Counted from the first letter of the stretch, positions 15,001 through 25,192 are shown. The stretch: DNA of 64,000 nucleotides from Acanthosoma haemorrhoidale (GCA_930367205.1 OV884011.1:85669474-85733473); one strand, 5' to 3'. Notes: generated by a model not told the origin, from the letters alone. Program-made: numbers and translations.

Positions 15001-18000
15001 TACTTCCTCATAGCCAAGTATTTCAAATGAAAGCCCTAAAGAAAAATAAATATCTGTTTAAGGAATGAGATTTTTTTTAAAGATGATACCTACATCTCAG
15101 AAATTGAAAATTCTACAAACATGAAAATTATTTTTTAGATCCTTTTTTAAAAATAAAGGAACATGTACTTTACCATTATCTGAAAGTCTACTAAAGGATA
15201 GTGATTTTTTTCATAAAGATATCGAGACAACTTATAAATCAAAATTATATTTTATAGTTTGAACATTGAACAAAACAACTCATGTTTAAAAAAAAAATTT
15301 TTATCCAATCTCATAATCTACGTGAGCAAAGCCTCGGTGCAACAGATAGTATTTATACACAGTAAAATTTAAAGAATAAGTAATTGTAAAATCAGATTAT
15401 ATTAGAAAAATTAATTGAAAATTTTATAATTCACAGTTGTGATATGGATTATTAATGAATAAATAAAGAAACAAGTGTCCTCATGACTGTGTTTGGCTAT
15501 AACTTATTTTTTTTTTATTGTATTCGTATTTTATTATTATTTATATGAAAATTGTTGTTAAATATTTGTTCTTGCTTGTGTTTTTGTATTTTAACATTGA
15601 ATATAAAAGCCAAATCTATTGACAGGAATTTGTGAAAATAAAATTCAGTGTAGGAAGACATTTATTTATTTATTGATAAATAAATTTGTTATGTTTGAGT
15701 TGTGCTGTTTTTTTTTCTTCGGTAGAGATACAATTGTATGTTTAATGAATATTTCTATTAGATCAGAAAAAAAATGCATTTTATTTAGATTAAAAATTTA
15801 TTTTATTTAAGATATGACACTAACCTTGAAAAAAAGGTTCCCATGCACTCTGGTCAGTAATGCTAATAGACTGGTCTGGGTTATTCACTTTTAGTTCTCT
15901 GCTTGTCTGTGGGGATATGCTAGTTTTTGGATTTTCATCCGGTACAGGTCTCAGGCTTTTGGCTGCATTCTCTTTTTCTCTCAGCAGTTCTTCTTGAGCT
16001 CGTTTTTCAAGGGCACTAAAATCAATGGCAGTTGATTCGGTTTCTGTTTTCCCAGCTATAAACAAAAAATTAACCGTGTTCTCAGTGAAGGCTATACTCA
16101 GGAAAAGTAGTTTAAGATCACCAATACCTCAAGTTTTAGGTCTCAAACTCACAATGATTTTTTAAAAGTATTGTATCTTTAGAGGAAGGTGTGTGTATGT
16201 CTTAAATTAAAAAAACATAAAATTGTAGAAATATACTACAATAGAGTTATACAAATAAATTGGACATTCTGGAAATAAAAATAATTGGAAATCTGGGCAA
16301 TCAAGACAAGAAATTTATTTGCAAGAATTTAGGTTAAAAACCCCATGATAAATTCCATTCTATCTTAAATTGACTGCAATATAATACAGTGATCCAATAT
16401 AATGATTACATTTATAATCATATTTAGGTAGGTTTAGAATTACCTTTTGTTGCTTTTACAAACAGTTTTCTGGAAACTGTAGCTCTTAATTCAGCCTGAG
16501 GTATCATTGAGTCTCCAGATACTTCGGCTCCACTTTGTGATTTGAGTATTTTTAATCCCTGAAAATAGAAAAAAAGTTATGTCCCGATGAACAATTCAAT
16601 GGAACAATGAATCAATTGAACAATTGATGTCACACCTTATCACTGCCCGTGTAACTCGACACATATTACTTACTAGTTACAGAATTACTTTATTAAAATT
16701 ATTCATTTTTAAGGTTACTTTAAAAATCACAAGCTAAAGGCTGACCTTATGACTTAGAGGAGATGCGGGAGGGGCTGGTGCTGACTGTAAACATAAGTAG
16801 TTCTCGACTCCAACCAAATGACGTTCTTTTAGGCACTGAATCAACCACTGCAATTTCACTACATGGGGCCTGTTTAACATATATAATAAATAGATTTATT
16901 TTATTTGACTCCAGAGCCGAAAACATTTTGTATTGTATTTAAAATGATTAGTCGGTAAAGAATAAGTTTAGACTTGAGCAGTGTAAAGGGGACAGGAGAA
17001 CCCATAACAGGTAAAACCGAGAACATAAATCTTCTTTAGAGAAATAAGCAATCATTCATTGCAATGAAGGCAAGAGAGGCAGTAAGGAGAGGAGATAGAC
17101 TTGACTTTTGAAGAATTAAACTTTGTAAGCATTCCATCCATGATTTGGCTAATCCACAGAGTTCATTTATAACAACCAGGAACAAGTGTGTGTATATGTT
17201 CATGGTTAAGCATTTGAAATAAATAATATAAAAATATCTTTTTAATTTATTAATAAAAAAATGTAAATTAGACTTTATTAATTTAATTTATTAAATATCA
17301 TGGCAGTCCTTGACAACCAAACATTAACACGAAAGAAATAAAAAAAAAAATTAATACATATACAGTTTTTGAGTTGTTTACAAAATGTTTTGTCAAATGT
17401 TCGTCTTGCTCCATCCAAGTTTTGAGCCTCCTGTAGACTCCACTGATATGCAAATATGATGTATGAGGTTATATGATGGCATGGGATGATAGGAGATAGT
17501 ACCAAAAAATAAGAGTATGAGGTTATACATAGAAATAAGAAGTACGAGGAAATACAAAGTGTAAGGGATGGGACTCACGTCAAATATGTTTGACCATCCC
17601 CAAACTAGAACAAATTATCATCGACACCTATCTTCTTAAAATAACTCCAAAACTGACAACTTCTCCTTATGGCCTCTCTCAACAACTGCTCTCACCTAGT
17701 AACTATTAAAAGCAGCAGTTCCAGTCTTCCTATCAGCTGCTTGCTGTTACATTCACTTGTTTTGGATTTAAACTTTTTATAATTTATTTTATATAATAAA
17801 ATAATCCTTCTTTCATTCAAATCACTTCTTATAAATAACATTGCAAAATATATGATTTTATGAATATTTCCTTCCTTTCATAACTTAAATTATAATAATT
17901 AAATATAATTTTTTCTATATAATTGCTACTTATAATATAATGAGTTTCACAGAAGAACATAAAGCTTTAAATAAAAGCAAACTTCCTATATTAATCATAC

Positions 18001-21000
18001 ATAAGATAAGAATATAATATGAAGTAGAAGCAATATTCTTATCCTTTTCTTGGTCCATCAGACAAAAACACTCATCACTTTAAGACATATGCTTTGTAAT
18101 GAATCTACATACATAAAACGGGTTTATGTATGTTCCAGCATAACTCTGGAATGCTTGGATCAATTTACACCAAACTTGATACCCTATTACTTGAAATCTG
18201 AAAAAAGGAGGCTTAACACCATAGATTGGGGGGAGGAGGTGACATGTAAAAATAACTGAAAAATACTATATTAGTGGTCCAAGAATCCACAGTTTTCAGG
18301 GTCATTAAGCTGATCAGTGACAATTGTGATGACATTTAAGCCTAAGTTTAGTCGAATACAAATTTTGGTCCATACATTTTTAAAAATGAATATAACTTTC
18401 TCAAAGAATATGTATAGAAATTGAACTCAAGATTCTTATAGTGTGGAAATTTGTTGGATTGCCACTATCTTTTACATTAAGTGGGACCTTAAATTATTTG
18501 ACTGCAGAACCTCAACTCTCCAAAACTTTGCAAAGGCGCAACGCTGTTTATAAAGAAGATGATGGGTAATGTAATTGAAATGACTATATTAACAGGAAAA
18601 AGAGAGGGTGAAACAATTTTTATCCTATGGTTACCATTCAGTCCCTTGTATATTTAAGCTTACTTCAGTAGAGCATATTGAGATACAGAACATTTTTTAA
18701 ATGGACTTATAGTTTTCAGATGATTGCTGCTCATATTTGATATTTCAGATATATATTTGCGGACCTAAAAACTAATAATAGAAATGAAAATAAACAAATT
18801 TTAATTGACATCATTTTTAATACCTTGGTACGAGATTCGCTAATTCTTTAGCATCGGCAGCTGAGAAATCTCCAACGACAACATGAGTTAGGCTATCTGA
18901 TAGCGAAGTGTATAATGTAGCACCACCTGAATTTATTAAGCGCTTCAATTTTTCACATTCTTGAGGTATAAATCCACTAAGGTAAATCTGAAATCATATT
19001 TTCATAGCTTGAATAAGAGATTTTAATTTCTTTCTTGCATATATATAAATTATTTAAAAATAGTTTTATAAACATAACACTTCTAATCACATTACAATAA
19101 TAATAACATAGGATTTTAATCCTAGATTAAGAACATCAGATCAGTAGATGAGCTAACTTTAAGCATAAATTAAAAACCACAAAGTAATTTTTAAAGAATG
19201 AAAAAGTATTACTAGAAGGTGCTACCCTCTCAGCCTGCTGAGTTGACCAAGAACTTTGGGGGGGGGGGGGGTTCTAACCGGGTACGCGGTTTCTTAAACT
19301 TTCAAGACTGCCTTCAATTATCACCCGCTGCATCCCTGACATCTTGTCCCACAAATAATGCACATATATTTCATGGAGTAGGTCAAAGAGAAATGTGTTA
19401 TTTAAAAAGTCTACCTTTTTATATGCCACTTTTTACATGTAAGAACATTAATATTCATTCCTTTTCTTTCCTGGGTATCTGTTGTAAGTGCTTCTACTAT
19501 AAAATTCTATCATGGTCTGGCCTAGGAGTTATTCTACACAACTTCCAAAATTTGTCCATGAGATCATTGGAAGAGAGCTCAAACCATCACCCCTATTGTT
19601 AGTCAGCAGTGGAATAGTTTAGATTTTTATGTTTAACTGTAGATTAAGTCTTCAATTGAAAATAAGCCAATTTAATTCAAATTTCTGGGTGCATGGTGAT
19701 TAATTAACTGCCTTGACACTAAAGAAATAATGCATATTTAATTATTACCTTGCAGCCATCCAACAGTTGACCAGCAGCTTTGATATCTATTATATTTATT
19801 CCTTCAAGAAGTTTTTTGTATTCTCCATCTATCAGTCGAAAAGTGTTCATGGTTATTGTTGTTAATTTTGATTGCATTAAAAGATATTGATTCAAACTGT
19901 CATACCCGGAGGAAGCCGTAGCTGTGTTTTCCGTTCTTCAGTCCTTAATAATCGAAGTGAGTTAGTGCTGGCTATACTTGAATTTGTTTCATCTATACGA
20001 CTTCCATCTGCTGCCATTGGCACAAGCGAGATGTCTGAACAGCTCATGAAACCTACAATCATATAATTTATCAATTTCTAAAGAATTTTTTGCTGAATCT
20101 GAAAGTTAAAATTTTTATAAAATTACACTTAGAAATAGGATTTATTAAATCATACCACATAACCAGGGAAAAAACGTACCAACTATAATTTGAAATACTA
20201 TGAAGTTAAAAATAAATATGAAATACTTTGGCAAGAGAAATATAAAGCTGCTTTCATAATAGCTAGGTTGGCTCAGTTCTTATGAGCATATGTACAAAAA
20301 CCAAAAGAAAAAAAAAATTTAAAGAGTATACCAATATAAAATCCTGGGTATTATTATTTTTATAAATATAAAAATTGTAAGTGTACCTGCTGATGGCCGT
20401 CACAACTTCCCCTTTGAGGACTGCTTCCTTCCCCCTAGGTCTAGCAACTCCTTGAAAGGGGTCTCTTACATATAAATGACGTCTTTTGGGGTTCAACAAA
20501 CATACCTGGTAGCATCTCGCACAGTGGTCCAGTCTGCCTCTTTCTGGTCTGCACTAACCTTTGGGATCTGGTGGTTTACATCTTCCCTTAGAGACTGAGT
20601 GAGAACGCGTGGTCATTCCAAGACCAGGTAAACAATCTATAATACCTAGATACCTAGCCTGAACCTCTTCTCTAAACATAGTTCATTGTCAGGGCACACC
20701 TTCTCAGATCTTGTGGAGTAAGATCAATAAACAAACACAAATTAAACTGCCTCGCAAAGCGTAAAGACCACAGTCTAGAGCGAGTTACCGTATGAACACT
20801 AAGAAGAAATATGTCAACAAGGATATTATTGATTAGAAAATTCAAATGTTTTTTAGTTGATTCAAATAATCATTAAATTTTGATATTTAGTTTTAAAACC
20901 ACTTTTATCCAACACTCTATATGGTTTTAAGATAATTACTGGAAGGAAGGTATATATGTGTGTTAGCTGGGAATTATACTACAAAATTCTTATACACTGG

Positions 21001-24000
21001 CATACTCCATGGTCCACGTATCACATTTTTGTACAGTAAATACAGGAATGACATAAATAAAAATACACCCTTACCAACTTTATGTTTATTCCCTTTTATT
21101 ATTTAAATTAGTAGAATTCAGCATATAATACTATAATAAATACAAAGAAACTGTCAGATGTATAAATGATATAAAAAAAAAGCTGGATAAACATGGAACC
21201 GATCTTACTATTGTGCTCTCCAGAATTTGTTGGTGTTGAACATTTCGGTCGGGGTAAGATTAAGTGATTTTTCGAAGGAACAATTACACCTTTTTCAACC
21301 GATTCATAAACCCAAGATGGTGCGACACAGGGTATTTCCCATTGTTGTGCATGCTGCCATTTTTTACCTTCTGCTTCACCTATCACTAGAACCACAGTTT
21401 TGTTAAGTTCTAATGTCCTTAGGTAGATTCCTCCTATAAAAAAGTAAATAAATATATTTAATTACAAGTTTTTAAAGAGAAATATACGAAAATTAATTAT
21501 AATAACTAAAAATTAAGCCCTCACCATTTGCTTCTATAATTGTATGCAACTTCTTCTTTGCGTTTTGAGATAGATTACTACATGAAATATGCATTCCTTG
21601 AAATGGAGGTAAGCGGAAGGCAATAGGATCGGGTATATTAATACCAACCATGGAAAGCTCCCAGCATTTCACAATCCAATCAGGTTTCACCATCAGAATA
21701 TTATTGCGACCAGCTTTCTACTTAAAAAAATATAATAAATAATTAGTTTTTTGTTTATTTATACTAATAGATTAAGAATGATAATTATTTATTATTTGTT
21801 TTTTTAAAAACTCATCCTCACAGTTCTACAATAGTAATTTAGTAATTGGAATAATTTTTGAGTTGGCAGGTAAGTGGGGATAAGGTTAATGCTCTGTTTA
21901 TGAAGGTGTAAACAGTGTTTATTTGTTAGAGGGATGGAAATTGTAACACCATGTTAAATGTGAGTAATGTGGCCTCAAAATATTTTGCTGTGTGGCTTTG
22001 TGTAGCTCGTGGTTATTAGATGCTTACCGAAGCACTTGGATTGTTGATGGCCTCCTTGTAATTACAACCTACTACCTTTTGAAAAGCATTACCTTAGATC
22101 TGCATCATTATCAGACTGTTAATATTATAAAGTCAATTGATAACATTTTATCGAGGGGACTCCATTAGTTATCAAGTAAAAATATATATATTGAAAAGAT
22201 AGAAACTAGAAAAGCACATTATTGCCCCAAAATTAATTCAAGATGATGGAAACAAACTGCCTAAAGTTTCTGTGGTATTTTCCGGTTATAGGCCGTGTTT
22301 TAATAATAATAATAATTGCACAGATTATTGAGACAGGAGTGTGGATGACAGTTTTCTAAAGGCAGCAGGTGAAAAGAAGCGGACATACCAGGATTTAAGC
22401 GAAGAATTAAGGCAGATCTGTAGATTGAAGAGTTGTAAACCCGCAAAGGGTGACTGATTAGGTTAGTTGGTGGAGTTTTACAATCCCCAGGGTTCCTGAC
22501 TGCAAACTCTTCTCACAAATATTCATACCATACACATTTTACATGCATAAAACAAGCACATTTTCTGTACACACCCTATGGTTAGCTACCTTATCTTGGA
22601 AGACCTGACAGACAGTAGGTATAAAATGCACCCCTCCCATTAAGAATGGTGTGAACAAGTAAACAATTAGCCTCAGACAAATCCGGAGTGAGGGCTGCTG
22701 CGGAGGGAATGAACTATCAGCATTAGACATTGGTAAGCAGTGTGAGAGGTTCCCCGATGGTGTATGTACCTGTGAGACTGGCTTCTGTACAGAACCTTTA
22801 CACCAAAACTTGTTAGGAAACTATTGAGTATTTCACACAAAAGATGATATCCCCATCAAGGACATAGGCAAACCAGGATATGAAATGGAATTGCAATCTG
22901 AGCTTATTTCTTAACAAACAGGAAAAAAATAGATACCAAAATAGAATTATTCATTTTTGGAATGACCAATGCCCAGAAATAAACATAAAGACTTGCTGAT
23001 CAATTTAGATTTATATGCAGTTTAAGTTTAAGAAATAAATATCAAAACTGAAGTTTGTAGTGTGTTGGCTAGAAATCACAAAGGAGAGAGACAACACATA
23101 GCAAATAAGGAGTCACAAGTTGCTGATACTGCTGGAAATAATAGAAAATCCTGATATACAGCCAAATGATAAAATTAGAAGAAATATTGTGAGGGATCCC
23201 ATTAAACAATAGACTTCCTATACCAAGAGTGCTCAAGGAAAACATTGTCTGTTGTAAAAGCTGTGAATAAGAACTTGTTGCACTTGTGAGAGCAGGAACA
23301 ACACTTGAAGAAATATGTCACTCATAGTTATATAGGATATATACATAAATTGTTGTGACTTGAGCTCAAATTGCTGTGGTGGAACTTGGTTTCTTATAAA
23401 AAGAGGAAAGGGGAACAGAAAATCTGGACAAACAAATTCAACTTGAGACCCTCCATGGAAAATTAGAATTAAAAAATTGAATAATAAATAAAATAATTGA
23501 ATAACTTTTAATTAAAATTAGTGTTATCACTAATTATCTGAAAAACCCAGAAAATGGCTCTCCAAAACTAAGGAGGAAGATTGATGATCCTTGTTTTGGA
23601 CCTATGCTAAATCAAACTCTTAATTGTTTTCATGGGTAGACTTAAGCAAAAACTAGCAGTACATGCAAAGTGAATAAGAAGGTACATGGAAGCTGGAAAT
23701 AGGAAGAAGCAGAACTGGTTACTCAATATTAATCAGGAAAAAAAATTATAAACAGATAGGATCAAAGCAAGATGAATAGTTAAAGTTGGCCAACTGCATT
23801 TAAGGCTCTACAATATTATAAAGGGATATGGAAAAAAGAGGAATTCTATAAAGGTTGGAACATATGATATGTCAGTTCCAAGGGTGTGAGGCAAATGAAG
23901 AAAAACAAACTTCAATGATGTTATTTTCATTCAAAATAACTTACAGTGGCATCAATATATTACTCCCAACAGGGTTTTTATATCGAGCCCCAGGGATAGA

Positions 24001-25192
24001 TTCAATGTGACAACAAATATGTACATAAATTTCTAACTGACTTGTAAATATGATTTAGGAATACATACAGACTTCTGACGAAGTCTACCAAGAGCCTTGA
24101 AAATCTGTCAGTGTTTGCTAAAGTCAGGGCACTATAATTCTACCTTCAGATAGCAACTCATTAAATTGCTCCAGCACCCCTACCCCCTTCAAATTAAATA
24201 TAAAGAAATAAACAACATGGAGGCACATAGATTGGTACATGGGAAATAGATATTTTTCACTAACCTGACATTTTCCTGAATTAATGGATGTTATTTTATC
24301 TGTAATAAGATGAGTCACAGCAAGTGTCAGCTGATCTGTATAGATGCCACCCATAAATCCAACCAATTTTCTAATTTCATTCTGAAAAATAAAATAAGAT
24401 CGAGGACCAAACATAACAACTGAAATAGAAATGTTTGTTTAATACCTTTTCTCTACTCTCAAGATTTGTTGTGCATATTACAAATCCTCGCAAAGCTATA
24501 TTATACACTGGACTGTTATTGTCAGGGATAGGGATTGCTTCATTAATACAAGAATATAGACAATTAGGGCCAACAACTCTGTAAAGAAACAATTTCAAAT
24601 TAGGAACAAAAATATTCAAATTTACAGTCATTAGTAAACATAAACTTACAAACACTCTTTTGAAGATAAGTATGTAAAAACTTCACCACTAAAGTCTTCC
24701 AAAACAAATACAACATTTTTTCTCAATTCTATTTCTTGAATTACATCTTCAGATATAATTTTAGGTTTAAAATTTGCTTCTTGTGTCACCTAAAAAAAAC
24801 TCATCCAGAAGAATGAAAAGTAAACTAAATCATATTAAACTAAACTAAAATAATTGCCCTAAAACATTATACATTAAACTTACAACAGTATTTATTTAAA
24901 TAAATTTAAAAATATATAGTTTGATTATGGGATAAAAATGATCAAAAACTGTTTATTAATTGATTGACATGGGAGTTCGAAATCTGGTGGTCTCAACTTT
25001 GGATTTGTGAATAATCAAAGTTTGAATTATACTTATAGGCATAAGTCCTCAACATCATTATACAATAAAAAAAATAATATTTACAGTAAAAGCCTGAAGC
25101 ATTTCTTTAGAACTAGACATTCCATTCTGAACAAAGTATATGACAATTTCTGTTGAATTTTGTTCACCATTAGGCAAATCTATTAATGCCAT
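1..25192 (-). CDS. TOPBP1: TopBP1/mus101-like multi-BRCT protein gene, 3' end outside window
   Basis: Known role of the family: a nuclear scaffold that helps load the replicative helicase and activates the ATR checkpoint kinase. Exons on the minus strand, 5' to 3': 25192-25085, 24789-24650, 24578-24446, 24381-24265, 21717-21525, 21433-21209, 20052-19978, 19921-19749, 18987-18824, 16869-16746, 16558-16444, 16055-15825, 15035-14857, 10727-10555, 9269-9061, 8968-8832, 7147-6953, 6825-6733, 1978-1907, 1822-1749, 88-1. The sum is 3018 nt, exactly 1006 codons, with every phase matching. Visible domains: BRCT0 (about residues 1-100), BRCT1 (about 110-190), BRCT2 (about 200-290), BRCT3 (about 383-480), BRCT4 (about 594-685), BRCT5 (about 690-775), then a low-complexity Ser/Glu-rich stretch. 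Human TopBP1 is about 1520 residues, so the C-terminal BRCT7/8 pair should lie left of the window. No BRCT6 was seen. The start is the first ATG after an in-frame TAA at 25202-25204. It is divergent from the ELYS gene. Confidence 0.94.
330..618 (-). pseudogene. mariner transposase C-terminal fragment
   Basis: Begins near LPDIVPSHFHLF, where the third catalytic Asp is replaced by His, and runs through the typical C-terminus DVQNAISRYFSQKLIDFYR to NEGD. The normal stop is missing, so the frame runs on into the terminal repeat. Confidence 0.78.
619..1126 (+). pseudogene. mariner transposase C-terminal half (DD34D), broken
   Basis: The DDE catalytic region of a mariner transposase without its HTH domains. 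HDN and PLDFHLF catalytic blocks are present, but stop codons lie between the first and second Asp blocks, so no functional protein can be made. Confidence 0.82.
1161..1748. other. TopBP1 intron sequence, nothing recognised
   Basis: AT-rich sequence with long A and T runs (1200-1212, 1260-1275, 1628-1642). No coding or structured signal was seen. Confidence 0.5.
1749..1822 (-). CDS. TOPBP1: TopBP1 exon 19
   Basis: Reads KENLKNLHDPDSIFSALQ and continues AKISES; the acceptor follows a T-rich tract. Leaves CA, completed by the first base of the next exon. Confidence 0.7.
1907..1978 (-). CDS. TOPBP1: TopBP1 exon 18 (acidic linker)
   Basis: 24 codons reading GPFSDWAKDTESESGSK and ending AIWE. 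Strong CAG acceptor and GTATGT donor, phase 0 on both sides. Position and acidity suggest the ATR-activation region, by inference only. Confidence 0.7.
1979..4689. other. Large TopBP1 intron, left part, mostly unassigned
   Basis: Part of the 4.75-kb intron between exons 17 and 18. On the minus strand 3560-3640 reads EELSDDDIVSSIL, a pattern common near the C-terminus of pogo/Tigger transposases, but this is weak. A GGGGTTAA at about 4656-4663 looks like a piggyBac-type end, with no matching partner found. Confidence 0.35.
4690..5310 (+). pseudogene. LTR-retrotransposon gag-like remnant
   Basis: Interrupted plus-strand frames read TNDLKNSFETVKTENINQ, AIDKFDIIKMGAIGSFEPNK and LRSTEEYRKQKYKKRRHHY. 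The Asn/Lys-rich helical style resembles the gag-like frames at 30.3 and 45.6-46.3 kb. Several stops break it. The family assignment is inference. Confidence 0.4.
5497..5522. repeat. GA-rich microsatellite
   Basis: A short AG dinucleotide run inside a purine-rich stretch (about 5450-5540) of a TopBP1 intron. Confidence 0.7.
6050..6125 (+). repeat. tRNA-like SINE head or tRNA pseudogene
   Basis: Shows a polymerase III A box (AGCTCAGTCGGTAGAGCA) and, about 40 bases on, a decayed B box (GTCTCGATTCTG). The acceptor and T arms do not pair properly, so it is not a working tRNA gene. Confidence 0.55.
6733..6825 (-). CDS. TOPBP1: TopBP1 exon 17 (linker)
   Basis: 31 codons reading PTDVIKKQLWVKYGGIKID and ending LLKN before GTAAGT. 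Phase 0 on both sides. Supported by splice sites and an open frame more than by homology. Confidence 0.68.
6953..7147 (-). CDS. TOPBP1: TopBP1 exon 16 (Ser/Thr/Pro-rich linker)
   Basis: 65 codons including HVETPDTPYGKVFSE and RKRWKQWIDGLPDLY. The DTP motif followed by a short helix recalls the segment just before BRCT6 in vertebrates. Phase 0 on both sides. Confidence 0.85.
7148..8831. other. TopBP1 intron, nothing recognised
   Basis: 1.7 kb of AT-rich intron with an A run at 7438-7452. No transposase, RT or splice-compatible coding block was seen on either strand. Confidence 0.45.
8832..8968 (-). CDS. TOPBP1: TopBP1 exon 15 (acidic linker)
   Basis: Acidic linker including VNELMEVEEFIPDGPND and ending INAAMKR. 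Phase 1 in, phase 0 out; the GTATTC donor is weaker than most in this gene. Confidence 0.75.
9061..9269 (-). CDS. TOPBP1: TopBP1 exon 14 (BRCT5)
   Basis: Contains STHLICKEAFGKKYEAALKW and TPEWLIGQVE, the second half of BRCT5 with its helix tryptophan. ACAG acceptor, GTAGAA donor. Confidence 0.94.
9426..9500. repeat. Two-copy short tandem repeat
   Basis: TTCCATGTTATGGAATTATTA occurs at about 9446 and, with small changes, about 30 bases later, inside a TopBP1 intron. Confidence 0.6.
9690..10040 (+). pseudogene. Tc1/mariner-type transposase C-terminus plus 3' end
   Basis: A plus-strand frame reads TPLDFFVWGYLKLKVYVNKP and continues TRALKEEIQRCINKI to DVLFHN and stop at about 9931. The block around PLDFFVWGYLK is the usual third-Asp region of insect Tc1/mariner-like transposases. 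The remnant ends in TTCTGGGACACCCTTTAT (about 10023-10040), a plausible terminal repeat. The N-terminal half is absent. Confidence 0.72.
10555..10727 (-). CDS. TOPBP1: TopBP1 exon 13 (BRCT4 end, BRCT5 start)
   Basis: Completes BRCT4 (ECLIQDLEYYHRPLPG) and starts BRCT5 (LEGAVFALSGFGRAERRLL, VAGGLGA). It follows a 4.1-kb intron that holds two transposon remnants. Confidence 0.92.
11290..11600 (+). pseudogene. pogo/Tigger-type DDE transposase remnant
   Basis: Frames read LLDNAPS-like sequence, then LPPNVSLLIYPLDQGVIAS and TFLRFILEEQGL. The LPPN...PLDQGVIAS block is typical of the pogo/jerky DDE domain. Short and frame-shifted. Confidence 0.65.
12751..14472 (-). mobile_element. Internally deleted piggyBac element
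   Basis: Bounded by TTAA on both sides (12751-12754 and 14469-14472), the piggyBac target duplication. The termini are imperfect inverted repeats: CCCCTTGACACACAAT-like at left and, read from the right, CCCCTTGTCATACAATG. Near the right end are the palindrome CGTCTCGGAGACG (14393-14405) and a related GACGTCTCCCAGACATC (about 14436), typical subterminal repeats. Most of the 1.7 kb is non-coding, so the copy needs a transposase from elsewhere. Confidence 0.85.
14009..14146 (-). pseudogene. piggyBac transposase N-terminal fragment
   Basis: 45 codons beginning MSQLDVLYESDNGSILDYSS, the acidic N-terminus usual for piggyBac transposases, then a stop. Another acidic block (SSDESDVPEDDKCNDESGE) follows in a shifted frame, so the frame is broken early and the catalytic domain is missing. 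Confidence 0.62.
14857..15035 (-). CDS. TOPBP1: TopBP1 exon 12 (BRCT4)
   Basis: Encodes LSFEILGYEEV, IEKVGGRIILDYS and VPDYSILPVEG, in line with vertebrate BRCT4. TTTAG acceptor, phase 0 out. Confidence 0.92.
15036..15824. other. TopBP1 intron, nothing recognised
   Basis: 789 bp of AT-rich intron. Open stretches are short and lack any family resemblance. Confidence 0.5.
15825..16055 (-). CDS. TOPBP1: TopBP1 exon 11 (charged linker into BRCT4)
   Basis: A charged segment (ALEKRAQEELLREKE) likely forms a short helix. The exon ends SAWEPFFQG, the entry to BRCT4, at a GTTAGT donor. Confidence 0.88.
16056..16443. other. TopBP1 intron, nothing recognised
   Basis: 388 bp, AT-rich, no repeat or coding signal seen. 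Confidence 0.5.
16444..16558 (-). CDS. TOPBP1: TopBP1 exon 10 (BRCT3-BRCT4 linker)
   Basis: Linker reading GLKILKSQSGAEVSGDSM and ending RKLFVKATK. No recognised domain; kept because splice sites and phase fit between the BRCT3 and BRCT4 exons. Confidence 0.8.
16746..16869 (-). CDS. TOPBP1: TopBP1 exon 9 (BRCT3 end)
   Basis: Begins PHVVKLQWLIQCLKERHLV, the last BRCT3 helix with its tryptophan, followed by a Pro/Ser-rich tail. Ends in phase 0 at GTCAGC. Confidence 0.92.
16870..18823. other. TopBP1 intron, mostly unassigned
   Basis: About 1.95 kb. The part at 18120-18250 (CAGCATAACTCTGGAATGCT and following) resembles phrases common in dispersed arthropod repeats, but no family could be named. 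Nothing else recognised. Confidence 0.4.
18824..18987 (-). CDS. TOPBP1: TopBP1 exon 8 (BRCT3)
   Basis: Encodes IYLSGF, LKRLINSGGATLY and SLTHVVVGDFS, the core of BRCT3. CAG acceptor, phase 0 in, phase 2 out. Confidence 0.94.
18988..19748. other. TopBP1 intron with a G run
   Basis: Contains a run of 13 G at 19258-19270. The plus-strand open stretch at 19219-19602 shows no resemblance to known proteins and is treated as chance. Confidence 0.4.
19749..19921 (-). CDS. TOPBP1: TopBP1 exon 7b (linker to BRCT3)
   Basis: Reads ASSGYDSLNQYLLMQSKL and ends LLDGCK, the conserved entry into BRCT3. The CAG acceptor at 19922-19924 leaves the two bases needed for phase 1. It could also be entered directly from exon 6, which leaves the same phase. 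Confidence 0.72.
19978..20052 (-). CDS. TOPBP1: TopBP1 exon 7a (linker), join to 7b uncertain
   Basis: Reads SFMSCSDISLVPM and ends DETNS before a GTATAG donor. The same frame stays open past this donor and reaches a TGA near 19894, so the downstream coding frame can only be joined by a 56-nt intron (19922-19977, containing ACTAAC and ending CAG) or by a frameshift. The intron model is preferred because the phases fit exactly. Confidence 0.55.
20395..20720 (-). repeat. Dispersed GC-richer repeat, copy A
   Basis: On the minus strand this reads GGTCTTGGAATGACCACG, then GATCCCAAAGG and GCAGACTGGA. The same landmarks in the same order occur on the plus strand at 33190-33290. Base composition is clearly richer in G+C than the flanks. 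Family unknown. Confidence 0.6.
21209..21433 (-). CDS. TOPBP1: TopBP1 exon 6 (BRCT2)
   Basis: Encodes the rest of BRCT2, including KKWQHAQQWEIPCVAPSWVY with its conserved tryptophan, then a linker ending STPTNSGEHN. Ends at GTAAGA in phase 1. Confidence 0.92.
21525..21717 (-). CDS. TOPBP1: TopBP1 exon 5 (BRCT1 end, BRCT2 start)
   Basis: Carries the BRCT1 helix with its conserved tryptophan (KPDWIVKCWE) and the BRCT2 opening FQGMHISCSNLS. Leaves one base for the next exon. Confidence 0.93.
21718..24264. other. Large TopBP1 intron, unassigned
   Basis: 2.5 kb between exons 4 and 5. Long purine-rich, interrupted stretches at 22900-24000 look like decayed repeat sequence, but no transposase, RT or gag motif could be identified. 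Confidence 0.4.
24265..24381 (-). CDS. TOPBP1: TopBP1 exon 4 (BRCT1)
   Basis: 39 codons with the BRCT glycine pair (GFMGG) and the TLAVTHLITD strand. CAG acceptor, GTTAGT donor, phase 0 on both sides. Confidence 0.93.
24446..24578 (-). CDS. TOPBP1: TopBP1 exon 3 (BRCT0/BRCT1 boundary)
   Basis: Contains VVGPNCLYSCI and the BRCT1 opening YNIALRGFVICTTNLE, closely resembling the vertebrate TopBP1 segment at the same place. Ends in phase 0. Confidence 0.93.
24650..24789 (-). CDS. TOPBP1: TopBP1 exon 2 (BRCT0 part)
   Basis: Encodes VTQEANFKPK followed by EIELRKNVVFVLEDFSGEVF, the core of the N-terminal BRCT0 region. Flanked by TTTAG and GTAAGT; leaves two bases for the next codon. Confidence 0.88.
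25085..25192 (-). CDS. TOPBP1: TopBP1 exon 1 (start codon)
   Basis: 36 codons beginning MALIDLPNGEQ, ending in phase 0 at a GTAA donor. An in-frame stop lies nine bases upstream of the ATG, so this is the first possible start of the frame. Confidence 0.85.

Noticed and set aside
19219..19602. 127-codon plus-strand ORF in a TopBP1 intron
   Set aside because: Includes a poly-G run, no resemblance to known proteins, and no splice or promoter support.
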